NCBI GenBank assembly: GCA_965369605.1
Contig: CBDURE010000016.1
Location: forward strand, 1 to 41,321
Length of the DNA: 41,321 nt
Direction of reading: 5' to 3'
Origin: JAGGVT01 sp965369605
Lineage (GTDB): Bacteria; JAJVIF01; JAGGVT01
The position numbers and the translations under genes are program-made. Shown one piece after another: positions 8,748-16,444 of this stretch (its first letter is position 1; the number at the start of each line of letters is the position of its first letter). The notes beneath the pieces were generated by a model. It was given only the letters and a program-made list of their open reading frames with translations. It ran no database searches and had not been told where the DNA came from.

Positions 8748-9812
8748 TCAACTTGTGAGAATAACCTCGCCGTTTCCGGGAACGATCTCGCCGATTATTT
8801 TGCTTTCAATCCCGAATCGTTTAAGAATAATCTGCGCGTTGTCAACCTCGCCACCGCGCATGACAAGTGTCATTCCGATTCCCATGTTGAATGCCTTGAA
8901 CTTCTCATCCGGGCTGATATTGCCCCATTCGACAACCATTTCGATTTCAGGCGGCACAACCCAGCTTGACGGGTCAACGCGCGCGCTTAAAGCATCAGGA
9001 AGAATTCTCGGGATGTTGCCTGTAATGCCGCCGCCTGTGATATTCGCTATCCCCTGAATCTCAACCCCGTTGTCAATTAGTTCCATAACCGGTTTGACGT
9101 AAATTGTAGTCGGCTTTAACAAAGCGGCTCCCAAATAATTTTCAAGTTCGGGAACTTTGTCAGCATATTTGTATGGCGACTTTTTCTCGATTACCTTGCG
9201 AATTAGAGAGTATCCATTCGAGTGAAATCCGCTTGATAACAGACCGAGAACAGCATCCCCTTCCCGAATGGCGGAGTTGTCAACGACTTTGCTTTCATCG
9301 ACAATTCCGACCCCAAAAGCCGCGAGGTCGAATTCGCCGGGCGGGTAAATATCCGGGAGTTCTGCTGTTTCACCGCCGACAAGCGCGCAATCCGCCTGCT
9401 TGCATCCGGTAACAATCCCCTCGATTATTTTTTCAAACGTGTCATCATCGAATTTTCCAATCCCGATATAATCAAGCAGGAACAGGGGTTTCGCGCCAAC
9501 GCAGATAATATCGTTTACCACCATCGCGACAAGGTCAATGCCGATTGTGTTATATCGCTTCATTTCATGGGCAATCAGGAGTTTTGTGCCTACGCCGTCC
9601 GTTGAACTGACAAGAAGCGGTTTGTCGATGCTTGAAATATCAGGACGGAACAAACCGGCGAATCCGCCTATACCCGTGGGAACTCCCTTTGTATGCGTTG
9701 AGCTCACAAGGGCTTTTATACGTTCAATAGCTTTGTCGGTGCGCTCGATATCCACACCGCTTTCAGCGTATGTCATCCCTTCTTCTTTTTGTTTTTTTGT
9801 CATGTCTGCCAT
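8748..9812 (-). CDS. purM: Phosphoribosylformylglycinamidine cyclo-ligase (AIR synthase)
   Basis: Cytosolic ATP-dependent enzyme that converts FGAM to aminoimidazole ribotide, the step after PurL/PurQ. It has 354 residues, the normal length. Recognisable stretches are YAESGVDIERTDKAIERIK, LLVSSTDGVGTKLLIA, GIDLVAMVVNDIICVGAKPLFLLDYI, LVGGETAELPDIY, GLLSSGFHSNGYSLIRK and ANITGGGITGNIPRILP. ATG at 9812 follows GGGGTAACG. It is the first gene of the minus-strand purM-purL-purQ set, separated from purL by 301 bp that carry repeats, so the three may not form one strict operon. No purine riboswitch was recognised upstream. Confidence 0.96.
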   Translation of the reverse strand: MADMTKKQKEEGMTYAESGVDIERTDKAIERIKALVSSTHTKGVPTGIGGFAGLFRPDISSIDKPLLVSSTDGVGTKLLIAHEMKRYNTIGIDLVAMVVNDIICVGAKPLFLLDYIGIGKFDDDTFEKIIEGIVTGCKQADCALVGGETAELPDIYPPGEFDLAAFGVGIVDESKVVDNSAIREGDAVLGLLSSGFHSNGYSLIRKVIEKKSPYKYADKVPELENYLGAALLKPTTIYVKPVMELIDNGVEIQGIANITGGGITGNIPRILPDALSARVDPSSWVVPPEIEMVVEWGNISPDEKFKAFNMGIGMTLVMRGGEVDNAQIILKRFGIESKIIGEIVPGNGEVILTS

Positions 9813-9960
9813 CGTTACCCCATTGATGTTTGCTTTCTGTCAGAATGTCATAGCATACGACAAGATTAAAATCATTTCCACTTTTAAGGCTGAAAAGATA
9901 AAAAATCGATTCTGACCGCACGATTATCACACAAAAAGTGTCATAATAGTGGGGAAAGCG

Positions 9961-9976
9961 CCATGCTAAAGCATGG
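9961..9976. repeat. CCATGCTAAAGCATGG palindrome (family D)
   Basis: A palindrome, followed by TGTT, that recurs in longer form at 18998-19017 and 30920-30939. It lies between the divergent purM and the secreted transglycosylase-like gene. At 18998 it acts as a plausible terminator stem; here no T-run follows. Confidence 0.6.
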
Positions 9977-10006
9977 TGTTACAGACAAATCATGGAGCGT
10001 CAAACA

Positions 10007-11116
10007 ATGCGAATTTACAAACCATTAGTTTTAATATACCCGTTCATTTTCCTTCTGTGCGCTATAGTCGTATGCAGCGAACCGGCAGTCGCGCAAAAGC
10101 ATCTTGAGCCAAGCATCATGATAGAGGATTTCTATCCCGTCCAGCGAGGTGTTCTTGAAAGGGCATGGGCACAGGTCGCAGGCGTGAATGGTGCGAATAT
10201 CCCCCATATTCGCAAAGCCGCAAAGAAATACAATATGCATCCCGCGGATGTCGCTACTGTTCTTATCGCTGATTCGGCAAGCCGATTCGCATGGCCCGGC
10301 GGGCTGCCGAATGAAATTCCGTTCGGCTTTGTCCATTCGCAGACCGGGATATCCCAGATACCCCCCAGCATGGCGGCATCGCAGAGATTGATGGAATCAA
10401 ACCTGTTGATTTCCGGGGCAAAATCGCGATTCAAAAGAATGAGGGAATCGACACTGCAGCCTGAAAAGGGCGTTGATTACTGGTTTAAATCGCTGGTTGA
10501 TGAATCATACGAAGCCATGAAAGATCCCGGCGTGAATATTCGAGTCGCCTCGCGATTTATGCGTCGAGTCGAGAATGCCGCTTTAAACCTCTATAAACCC
10601 GACGCCCGTGATTCGCTTATGCTGGATGATAAAAGCCTTATTCCCAAGCAGCATATCAGATGGGCGGATGAATTCGACTGGGGTAAACTTAAAAAATACC
10701 TTCGCGACCACATGTTGTGGGATTACACCTATGAATTTGATGTAACTGAATTCGCGCCGTCGGATGACAGAATCAGCGAACTCAACATGATGATTCTATA
10801 TTCGGAATATCGCACAAGTCCGCCGTTTGATGGCTCCTGGTTTTTCGAGGCGATGTACCTTGTGCGTGAAACAAGGCGATGGTTTAACTCGCGTGAGGAT
10901 ATTCTGGACCAGCTGAAACCTCTGGATGGCAAAGTCAAACCGTATGTTGAATGGGTTGAGGATTATTCGTTCTATCAGAATGAGTCTGAAATGCTGAATC
11001 CGGGAAGAGTCCGGACTGAAGATGAGGATTCCGGCAACAGTGATGATGAAGACGAAAACGAAGAAAAGCCTAAAAGCGAAGACAAGGGAAAACGTAAAAC
11101 CAGAGGCAGGTACTAA
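10007..11116 (+). CDS. Secreted protein with divergent transglycosylase-like N-terminal region
   Basis: Predicted exported protein of 369 residues. The ATG at 10007 has GGAG 8 nt upstream; the in-frame ATG at 9992 overlaps this GGAG and was rejected. A signal peptide of about 29 residues ends in AVA-Q. Residues of about 65-125 resemble the start of lytic-transglycosylase (SLT) domains: IRKAAKKYNMHPADVATVLI, then DSASRF where families have an ES.F motif, then GISQIPPSMA like the GLMQ-P-TA motif. The catalytic Glu position would be Asp89, so activity is doubtful. The C-terminal 35 residues are acidic, then basic and low in complexity. It ends tail to tail with the HTH gene, overlapping by 4 nt. 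The SLT relation is only suggestive; otherwise the family was not recognised. Confidence 0.75.
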   Translation: MRIYKPLVLIYPFIFLLCAIVVCSEPAVAQKHLEPSIMIEDFYPVQRGVLERAWAQVAGVNGANIPHIRKAAKKYNMHPADVATVLIADSASRFAWPGGLPNEIPFGFVHSQTGISQIPPSMAASQRLMESNLLISGAKSRFKRMRESTLQPEKGVDYWFKSLVDESYEAMKDPGVNIRVASRFMRRVENAALNLYKPDARDSLMLDDKSLIPKQHIRWADEFDWGKLKKYLRDHMLWDYTYEFDVTEFAPSDDRISELNMMILYSEYRTSPPFDGSWFFEAMYLVRETRRWFNSREDILDQLKPLDGKVKPYVEWVEDYSFYQNESEMLNPGRVRTEDEDSGNSDDEDENEEKPKSEDKGKRKTRGRY

Positions 11117-11502
11117 TCGAAATTCTCCATGAAATACTCACACTCACGACACTCCTTGTCGCAAAGAATCATGTCGCTGTCCACAACATTTCTTAAAAGG
11201 AAGCAGTTTAGTGCTCTAACGCGATAAGTCAGGCACTCCGCACAATGATGGTCGTCAGCAAGTTTCCTGTCATCACTCTGCCAGCAATACAGGCGGTTAT
11301 CTTTATTATTGGGAACATCACTCTTAGAGATGCTTTTATTATCACCGGCAATCCAATTATCCAGAGTGTTTTTCGAAAATCTCCAGTGCCGTCCGACTTT
11401 TATCGCCGGTACACGTTTCTCCTGCACCAGTTTATAAAGAGTGCTTCTCGGTATTTTGAGATAAGTCATCGCTTCCTTGAAACTCAATATTTCATCAGTC
11501 AT
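11113..11502 (-). CDS. Excisionase-type HTH protein with Cys-rich C-terminus
   Basis: Small putative DNA-binding protein of 129 residues. Residues 5-51 (LSFKEAMTYLKIPRSTLYKL, then VPAIKVGRHWRF, then LDNWI) are a classic MerR/excisionase-type helix-turn-helix (HTH_17). After a polar linker, the C-terminal 57 residues hold seven Cys (73, 87, 90, 100, 114, 118, 121) and His85/86, with HHCAEC and CDKECREC clusters that could bind zinc or an iron-sulfur cluster. The ATG at 11502 has AGAGGT 7-8 nt upstream; an ATG six codons earlier lacks one. No phage or integrase gene is near, so a regulator role is more likely than excision. The cofactor and targets are unknown. Confidence 0.85.
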   Translation of the reverse strand: MTDEILSFKEAMTYLKIPRSTLYKLVQEKRVPAIKVGRHWRFSKNTLDNWIAGDNKSISKSDVPNNKDNRLYCWQSDDRKLADDHHCAECLTYRVRALNCFLLRNVVDSDMILCDKECRECEYFMENFD

Positions 11503-11574
11503 ACAGAAGACCTCTTTCATTAGTTTGAATCAGAAAAATAACCGCTTTGCCTCAGGAATAACAGGTACTTACAA

Positions 11575-11736
11575 GGCTGTTGCAGAACTCCGATAAATCA
11601 ATATAATAAGCCAATCGTAGGGGCGCCGCTTGCTGCGCCCTGAAGTCACTATATCTAATGCGGAACACCGGGGCGCAGCAAGCAACGCCCCTACATATAT
11701 TGGTTTATCCGGATAACCAAGGCTTTTTCAACAGCC
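11575..11736. mobile_element. Nested inverted-repeat element (MITE-like)
   Basis: Outer arms GGCTGTTG (11575-11582) and CAACAGCC (11729-11736) enclose inner arms of about 24 nt (11617-11640 and 11670-11694) rich in GGGGCG..GCTTGCTGCGCC. No ORF fits inside. The element lies in the 439-bp gap behind the DUF5693 gene. Termini of the type GGCTGTTGAAAAAG are common in bacterial mobile repeats, so a non-autonomous element is likely. No transposase is nearby. Confidence 0.6.
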
Positions 11737-11820
11737 CCTCTCATGTCCACTTATTACTATGACACGATTATACTATCAAGAGGTCAGAATAACAACTGGT
11801 AATAAGTGGAATCTGTTGAG

Positions 11821-11878
11821 TAGGTTAGCAGGTTAGTAGGTTAGCAGGTTGGTAGGTTAGAAGATTGGCAGGTTGGCA
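11821..11878. repeat. GGTTAGYA octamer array, plus orientation
   Basis: About seven imperfect tandem copies of an 8-bp unit (GGTTAGCA, GGTTAGTA, GGTTGGTA). It is the mirror of the array at 11911-11962; together they could form one long hairpin with a 32-nt loop beyond the 3' end of the DUF5693 gene. Confidence 0.8.
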
Positions 11879-11910
11879 ACATTTCACTAAACATGTGGTT
11901 CTTCATCTTT

Positions 11911-11962
11911 TAACTTACTAACCTGCTAACTTACTAACCTGCTAACTTACTAACCTATTAAC
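11911..11962. repeat. TAACYTRC octamer array overlapping a stop codon
   Basis: About six tandem 8-bp units reading TAACTTAC or TAACCTGC on the plus strand (GGTTAGTA / AGTTAGCA on the minus strand). The array runs into the coding end of the minus-strand gene at 11942: its last residues VNRLVS and its TAG stop are read from repeat units. Confidence 0.85.
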
Positions 11963-13984
11963 TTCTTTTCTTCTTTTCTTCTCGATTGCGAAGAGGATTG
12001 CTGACAGGATTAATCCGCCGAGGATTCCGACAATTAAACCGTAGATTGTTCGAGTTAATGAAATGTCCAGGGGGGTATGGAAATGGCAGAATGTGTTGAA
12101 CATCGAAACCTGTCCGACAAGTCCGCCGATTAGGCATATAAATGACAAAGAGCTGAATTTGGTGTTGTATCTATAAAGAGAGAAGAGAGAGAGAATTAGA
12201 AGAGGATGTCCGATTAGGAACTCTTTTGTTCGAGGCCGGACTGAGAAAAATCCCTCTAAAAGCCCTCTGAAAGTGTTTTCGATTTGAGATACGGACAGTA
12301 TCGGCTCATTTCCTGAACGGGTTATGAGAATCAGTCCCGCGAACGCTATAACCGCGAGAATCGCCAGATGTTTGACTTTGATTTCCATGTCACCCAGGAA
12401 TAGGAATTCTTTGATAAAACTCGATTTCGACTGCCGGAAGAAAAGGCGCACTCCGATAAGCGCGGCAAGGAAGATTGGAATTACAAAAGCCACTTTAACA
12501 CCGCTGTAGCTATCAATGTTGAGCGTGTATGATGTGGTGGAGAACATCGCGGCGACAATCGATGCGCCAGTTAGCGTGAATAGAACAATCAGCGGGAACG
12601 AAAGGATGGGGTTTAAAAAGTGTCCGCGCTTTTTAAAAATATCGAAATTCAACGCGACTCCCATCGCCGGAAATGCGATTCCCGCGATTACTCCCCACGA
12701 TTTAATGATCATTGATTCCGGCGCATGTGATGCCAAGTAAAACGAAAGAATGATAGTTAACAAAAGCAGAATGTATGAACGAATATTCCATCCCCATGAT
12801 AGTAGCAGCAAGAGCGATGCGCCAGTAGCGAGAATAACAAGCAAATATAAAATAGGTGTTGGCTTATTAATCTCAAATGGCACCCATGCCTGACCGATGT
12901 TAAATCCGGCTTTCTCAATTTCACTTTTTACAGATTTGAAATATTCAATGTTGGTTTCGATTAAATCCTTTCCCTGAGTTGGCACGAAAAATGGTTTCAA
13001 ATATACGATTCTGACATTACGTTCTTTCACAGCTCTCACAAATCGCGTGACAGCTTTTTTGGGCGTGTAAACCTCCATCTCCTCATCGGAGATTGAATGG
13101 ACGCGAATAACATTTGGCAGCATCAATTTGGCAAGTGCTTTATCGCCGTCCTGTTTAGCGAATTCGATGTAGCCGAAAGATATATTTTCACTTTGTAAAT
13201 ATAATTTCATTTCCTTCAGCATTGCCGGATACCCCACCACCTCATCGCCATCCATAATTATCAATTTGGGGCGCGAGGGAAAAAAATTCATATAGCCAGG
13301 ATAGTCGGAATGCTTCATGTCTTCCAGAGAACCAATGCATCGGTTGTTTCTTATACGAAGTATGACATTAAAATCTTGGATTATAAGTCTACCTAACAAG
13401 GAAGTTTGAAATCCCGCTCCAAGATGATACATTTCCTCAGGATCACCTTTAAGTGTGATCACAGAAACACGTTCATTATAGAATTCTCTAAGTCTGCATC
13501 GCTTATTGCCGATTCGCTTTTTCCACGCCTTTTCCAAACCGTGAACAGCCAAATTATTGCTTTTAAAAATCAGATGAACATCATTTGGGGAAAGCCTCAA
13601 AGACTGCGCGACAAGCTTATCCTCAGTAACATGATTTATTTCCGGTTTTTCCTTTTTCTGGCGCGATGATGGCCCATCCAGAACTTTCTTCTCAACGTTA
13701 TATCCCTTAACCACAGCGGCAATTCCGCGCTCCTCCAGAAATTCGGGAGTGTCTTCCAGAAGCGCGATTGTGTCAAAACCATCGGACTTCAGGCGATCAA
13801 GCAGATCATCAATTCCGATTCCGTTATATCGAGCGAACCTGTGCAGCTGGAAGTAATCCAGCGCGATTGTCACGGTTCGATTGTTATTCTCCACTTCCGC
13901 ACGAAAGCAAAGCTCGATAAAAGAGCTCACAAGTCCAATTGCGATAATTACCAGAAGAATTATGTTATAGCGCTTTTTTAGCAT
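11942..13984 (-). CDS. DUF5693 family membrane protein
   Basis: Polytopic membrane protein of 680 residues resembling the DUF5693 family. An N-terminal membrane segment (about 6-26, NIILLVIIAIGLVSSF) is followed by a long presumed extracytoplasmic part starting TVTIALDYFQLHRFARYNGIGIDDLLDRLKSDGFDTIALLEDT. From about residue 380 there are some seven to nine hydrophobic segments, and the end is basic. There is no Shine-Dalgarno at the ATG, but a minus-strand promoter (14000-14028) would give a leader of only about 10 nt. In other bacteria, from memory, such genes accompany polysaccharide pyruvyl transferase genes; none is near here. The C-terminal codons are repeat-derived. Biochemical function is unknown. 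Confidence 0.8.
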   Translation of the reverse strand: MLKKRYNIILLVIIAIGLVSSFIELCFRAEVENNNRTVTIALDYFQLHRFARYNGIGIDDLLDRLKSDGFDTIALLEDTPEFLEERGIAAVVKGYNVEKKVLDGPSSRQKKEKPEINHVTEDKLVAQSLRLSPNDVHLIFKSNNLAVHGLEKAWKKRIGNKRCRLREFYNERVSVITLKGDPEEMYHLGAGFQTSLLGRLIIQDFNVILRIRNNRCIGSLEDMKHSDYPGYMNFFPSRPKLIIMDGDEVVGYPAMLKEMKLYLQSENISFGYIEFAKQDGDKALAKLMLPNVIRVHSISDEEMEVYTPKKAVTRFVRAVKERNVRIVYLKPFFVPTQGKDLIETNIEYFKSVKSEIEKAGFNIGQAWVPFEINKPTPILYLLVILATGASLLLLLSWGWNIRSYILLLLTIILSFYLASHAPESMIIKSWGVIAGIAFPAMGVALNFDIFKKRGHFLNPILSFPLIVLFTLTGASIVAAMFSTTSYTLNIDSYSGVKVAFVIPIFLAALIGVRLFFRQSKSSFIKEFLFLGDMEIKVKHLAILAVIAFAGLILITRSGNEPILSVSQIENTFRGLLEGFFSVRPRTKEFLIGHPLLILSLFSLYRYNTKFSSLSFICLIGGLVGQVSMFNTFCHFHTPLDISLTRTIYGLIVGILGGLILSAILFAIEKKRRKEVNRLVS

Positions 13985-13999
13985 ACGATTTAGAAAATC

Positions 14000-14028
14000 A
14001 TTTTAGACCAGTAAGCCGGTTTTGTCAT
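14000..14028 (-). promoter_or_regulatory. Promoter for the DUF5693 gene
   Basis: On the minus strand, ATGACA (14028-14023) is followed after 17 nt by TAAAAT (14005-14000). The predicted transcript start is about 10 nt from the ATG at 13984, in keeping with the absence of a ribosome-binding site. Confidence 0.6.
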
Positions 14029-14085
14029 TCACGTTTTTTTCTTTTACTTGTATAAACTAATTTCCACATGAATTAGATTATTCTC

Positions 14086-14113
14086 TTGACATCAACGAAA
14101 TCACCGATAAAAT
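14086..14113 (+). promoter_or_regulatory. Promoter for tRNA-Leu and manA
   Basis: A perfect TTGACA (14086-14091), a 16-nt spacer and TAAAAT (14108-14113). The start point would fall about 12 nt before the tRNA. Confidence 0.75.
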
Positions 14114-14132
14114 TCTATAAAGAGCAATGCAA

Positions 14133-14215
14133 GCCGAAGTGGCGGAATGGTAGACGCAGCAGATTCAAAATCTGCCGTACGCAAGTACATGAGGGTTCAA
14201 GTCCCTCCTTCGGCA
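14133..14215 (+). tRNA. tRNA-Leu (anticodon CAA)
   Basis: Acceptor stem GCCGAAG (14133-14139) pairs perfectly with CTTCGGC (14208-14214), discriminator A. The D arm GCGGAATGGTAGACGC, the anticodon stem GCAGA/TCTGC with loop TTCAAAA (anticodon CAA), a long variable arm of class II type and the T arm GAGGG-TTCAAGT-CCCTC are all visible. CCA is not encoded; a run of T follows directly. Confidence 0.96.
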
Positions 14216-14247
14216 TTTTTTTATTTCCTTCGTCCGATAATATAAAT

Positions 14248-15462
14248 ATGCGGCAAATCCATATCCTGAAAAACACGATTCAAAACTACGCGTGGGGTTC
14301 GAACACCGCGATTCCTGAAATCCTTGGTGAAGCGCAATCAGGTGAACCTCAGGCTGAACTATGGATGGGAGCGCATCCAAAAGCGCCATCGAGTGTGGTA
14401 TGTGATGAAACCTCAATCGCGCTGAATGAATATATAAACTCAAATCCAACTGATATTCTTGGCAAGACAACCGCAGAGAAATTTAGGAACAAACTTCCGT
14501 TTCTGTTTAAAATACTCGCGGCTGAAAAACCGCTTTCCATTCAGGCTCATCCTAATCTGTCGCAGGCGCGGGAGGGTTTCAAGCGTGAAAACGATGATGG
14601 CATCCCGCTGGATTCCCCGTCTCGAAACTACCGCGATGATAACCACAAACCGGAGATAATCTGCGCACTGACACCATACTGGGCGATGAACGGTTTCAGG
14701 TACGCCGAGGATTCAATTAATCTTCTCGATGTAATTGCTGGCGATAAAGTCGCTAGCGATAATCTTGCGGATGAGCTCGACGCTTTCAAAAAAGAACCGA
14801 ACGCTCAGGGATTAAAATTGTTTTTCCAGTCGCTAATGGAAATGGATGAGGAAAGGAAAAAGAAGGTCATTGATAAATCAGTTATTCTTGCTGAGCAATT
14901 CGCAGATGATAATCCCGCGTTTGAATGGCTCGTTCGCCTTCATGAGGAGTACCCCGGCGATATCGGCATCTTCTCCCCTCTTCTCCTGAATCTGATTCAA
15001 CTTAAACCGGGAGAGGCGATGTTTCTTCACGCGGGAGTTCTTCACGCGTACCTGCATGGCGTGGGAATTGAACTGATGGCGAATTCGGACAATGTACTCA
15101 GGGGCGGATTAACGCCAAAACATATCGACCTGCCGGAGCTTTTCAAAGTCGTAAACTTTAAGGAAACACCTCTGGATATTCTTAAACCCGAAAGCGCGAA
15201 TTCCGCTGAAAGCGTATATGCATCATCCGCGGATGAATTTGTTCTGTCGGTTATAAATATCAGCGCTGATAATCGATATAAGAGTGAGCGAAATCGAAGT
15301 ATTGAAATTATGATCTGCACTGATGGCGATGCTGTAATCGTTGATTCAATCGGTGAATCGATGAAGATAAAGCGTGGAACAAGTTTAATGATTCCTGCAT
15401 CGGTTGATTATTACAGCATAGATGGCGATGCCATACTCTACAAGGCGTCTGTGCCTGTTTGA
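14248..15462 (+). CDS. manA: Class I mannose-6-phosphate isomerase
   Basis: Zinc enzyme that interconverts mannose-6-phosphate and fructose-6-phosphate, feeding nucleotide-mannose and surface glycan synthesis; 404 residues, normal for type I ManA. Motifs: YAWGSNTAIPEILG, ELWMGAHPKAPS, PLSIQAHPNLSQA with Gln and His zinc ligands, KPEIICAL with the Glu ligand, and FLHAGVLHAYLHGVGIELMANSDNVLRGGLTPKHID with the last His ligand and substrate Arg. An open frame continues upstream through the tRNA, so the first ATG after the tRNA was chosen; it has no clear Shine-Dalgarno. It lies 32 nt downstream of tRNA-Leu and is probably read from the same promoter. Confidence 0.94.
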   Translation: MRQIHILKNTIQNYAWGSNTAIPEILGEAQSGEPQAELWMGAHPKAPSSVVCDETSIALNEYINSNPTDILGKTTAEKFRNKLPFLFKILAAEKPLSIQAHPNLSQAREGFKRENDDGIPLDSPSRNYRDDNHKPEIICALTPYWAMNGFRYAEDSINLLDVIAGDKVASDNLADELDAFKKEPNAQGLKLFFQSLMEMDEERKKKVIDKSVILAEQFADDNPAFEWLVRLHEEYPGDIGIFSPLLLNLIQLKPGEAMFLHAGVLHAYLHGVGIELMANSDNVLRGGLTPKHIDLPELFKVVNFKETPLDILKPESANSAESVYASSADEFVLSVINISADNRYKSERNRSIEIMICTDGDAVIVDSIGESMKIKRGTSLMIPASVDYYSIDGDAILYKASVPV

Positions 15463-15473
15463 TTATGAATCAG

Positions 15474-15502
15474 TTGTCAGTAAAATAATATTGTGATAAA
15501 AT
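15474..15502 (+). promoter_or_regulatory. Promoter for etfBA
   Basis: TTGTCA (15474-15479), a 17-nt spacer and TAAAAT (15497-15502). It lies just after manA and upstream of a terminator-like hairpin in the etf leader. Confidence 0.6.
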
Positions 15503-15520
15503 TCACACATGGTATTTAAT

Positions 15521-15559
15521 CCTGTTCTTGTTTTTCATGTAGGAAAGAACGGGTTTTTT
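15521..15559 (+). terminator. Intrinsic terminator in the etfBA leader (possible attenuator)
   Basis: CCTGTTCTT (15521-15529) pairs with AAGAACGGG (15545-15553, one G-U) around a 15-nt loop, followed directly by six T. It lies 59 nt past manA but downstream of the only good etf promoter, so it may terminate manA, attenuate etfBA, or both. Confidence 0.65.
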
Positions 15560-15605
15560 AGTGCCTGATTTTTTTTCACATTGCGCCAAACTACTGGAGG
15601 TCAGA

Positions 15606-16388
15606 ATGAAAATAGTCTGCCTCGTAAAAGAAGTTCCGGATACAGAAGCCAGGATCACGGTCGAGAATGGCAAAATCAATGAAACCGGAATTAAATTTAT
15701 TGTAAACACCTACGATGAGTATGGAATCGAGGAAGCTTTAAAGATCAAGGAAGCAGGAGGAGAGCATCAGGTATTTATTCTAACGTTCGGAACCGAGCGC
15801 GCGAGAAAGGTCATGGAAAGCGCGATGGCTATGGGCGCCGATGAGGGATTTCTTGTCGCTGATGACTCAGCGCCGGATTGCGATTCCCACACTACGGCAA
15901 AAGTTCTTGCCGCTGCGTTGAATAAAATCGGTTTCGATATGATTTTCTGCGGCAAGCAGGCAATTGATGATGATTCCTCTCAGGTTGGAGTGCGAGTCGC
16001 TGAAATGCTTTCATTGGGACATGCCTCTGTGGTCAATAAATTCGAACTAACGGATGGCAAAGTCAAGGTGGAAAGGCAGATTCAGGGCGGGCAGGAAGTT
16101 ATCGAAATGCCTCTTCCCTGTGTTGTTACATGCCAGAAAGGGCTTAACGACCCACGATACCCATCTCTGAAAAATATCATGGCGGTTAAGAAAAAACCTC
16201 GCACTGTTTTCACTCTGGACGATATCGGCTTAAGCGCTGATGATGTCGGTGTGAACGGCAGTTTCGTTGAGGTTACACAACTCGAACCACCGCCTGAAAA
16301 AGCGCCGGGGCGTGTTATCGAGGGCGAACCTGAGGACACAGCGAAGGAACTCGTACGAAGCCTTAGGGAAGAAGCGAAAGTTATCTAA
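15606..16388 (+). CDS. etfB: Electron transfer flavoprotein subunit beta
   Basis: Beta subunit of the heterodimeric FAD/AMP electron-transfer flavoprotein; 260 residues. The N-terminus MKIVCLVKEVPDTEARI, VNTYDEYGIEEALKIKE, the region GKQAIDDDSSQVGVRVAEML, the signature-bearing VERQIQGGQEVIEMPLPCVVTC and DPRYPSLKNIMAVKKK are typical. ATG at 15606 has a strong GGAGG 6 nt upstream. It is followed by etfA after 56 nt. Partner dehydrogenases (such as acyl-CoA dehydrogenases) or an ETF-quinone oxidoreductase are not in the window, so the electron source cannot be named. Confidence 0.96.
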   Translation: MKIVCLVKEVPDTEARITVENGKINETGIKFIVNTYDEYGIEEALKIKEAGGEHQVFILTFGTERARKVMESAMAMGADEGFLVADDSAPDCDSHTTAKVLAAALNKIGFDMIFCGKQAIDDDSSQVGVRVAEMLSLGHASVVNKFELTDGKVKVERQIQGGQEVIEMPLPCVVTCQKGLNDPRYPSLKNIMAVKKKPRTVFTLDDIGLSADDVGVNGSFVEVTQLEPPPEKAPGRVIEGEPEDTAKELVRSLREEAKVI

Positions 16389-16444
16389 ATTCGGCATTGC
16401 CGTTGAATATCTTTTTAAAACAGAAATTTAGAAGGAGACCGAAA

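Noticed and set aside
11113..11502. HTH protein as a prophage excisionase
   Set aside because: No integrase, phage genes or attachment sites nearby; the Cys-rich tail is not typical of excisionases.
11821..11962. Octamer arrays as a CRISPR
   Set aside because: Units are 8 bp without unique spacers, and no cas genes are present.
14086..14247. N-terminal extension of ManA by 54 residues
   Set aside because: It would be read through the tRNA-Leu gene and its promoter; the ManA family starts at MRQIHILKNTIQNYAWG.
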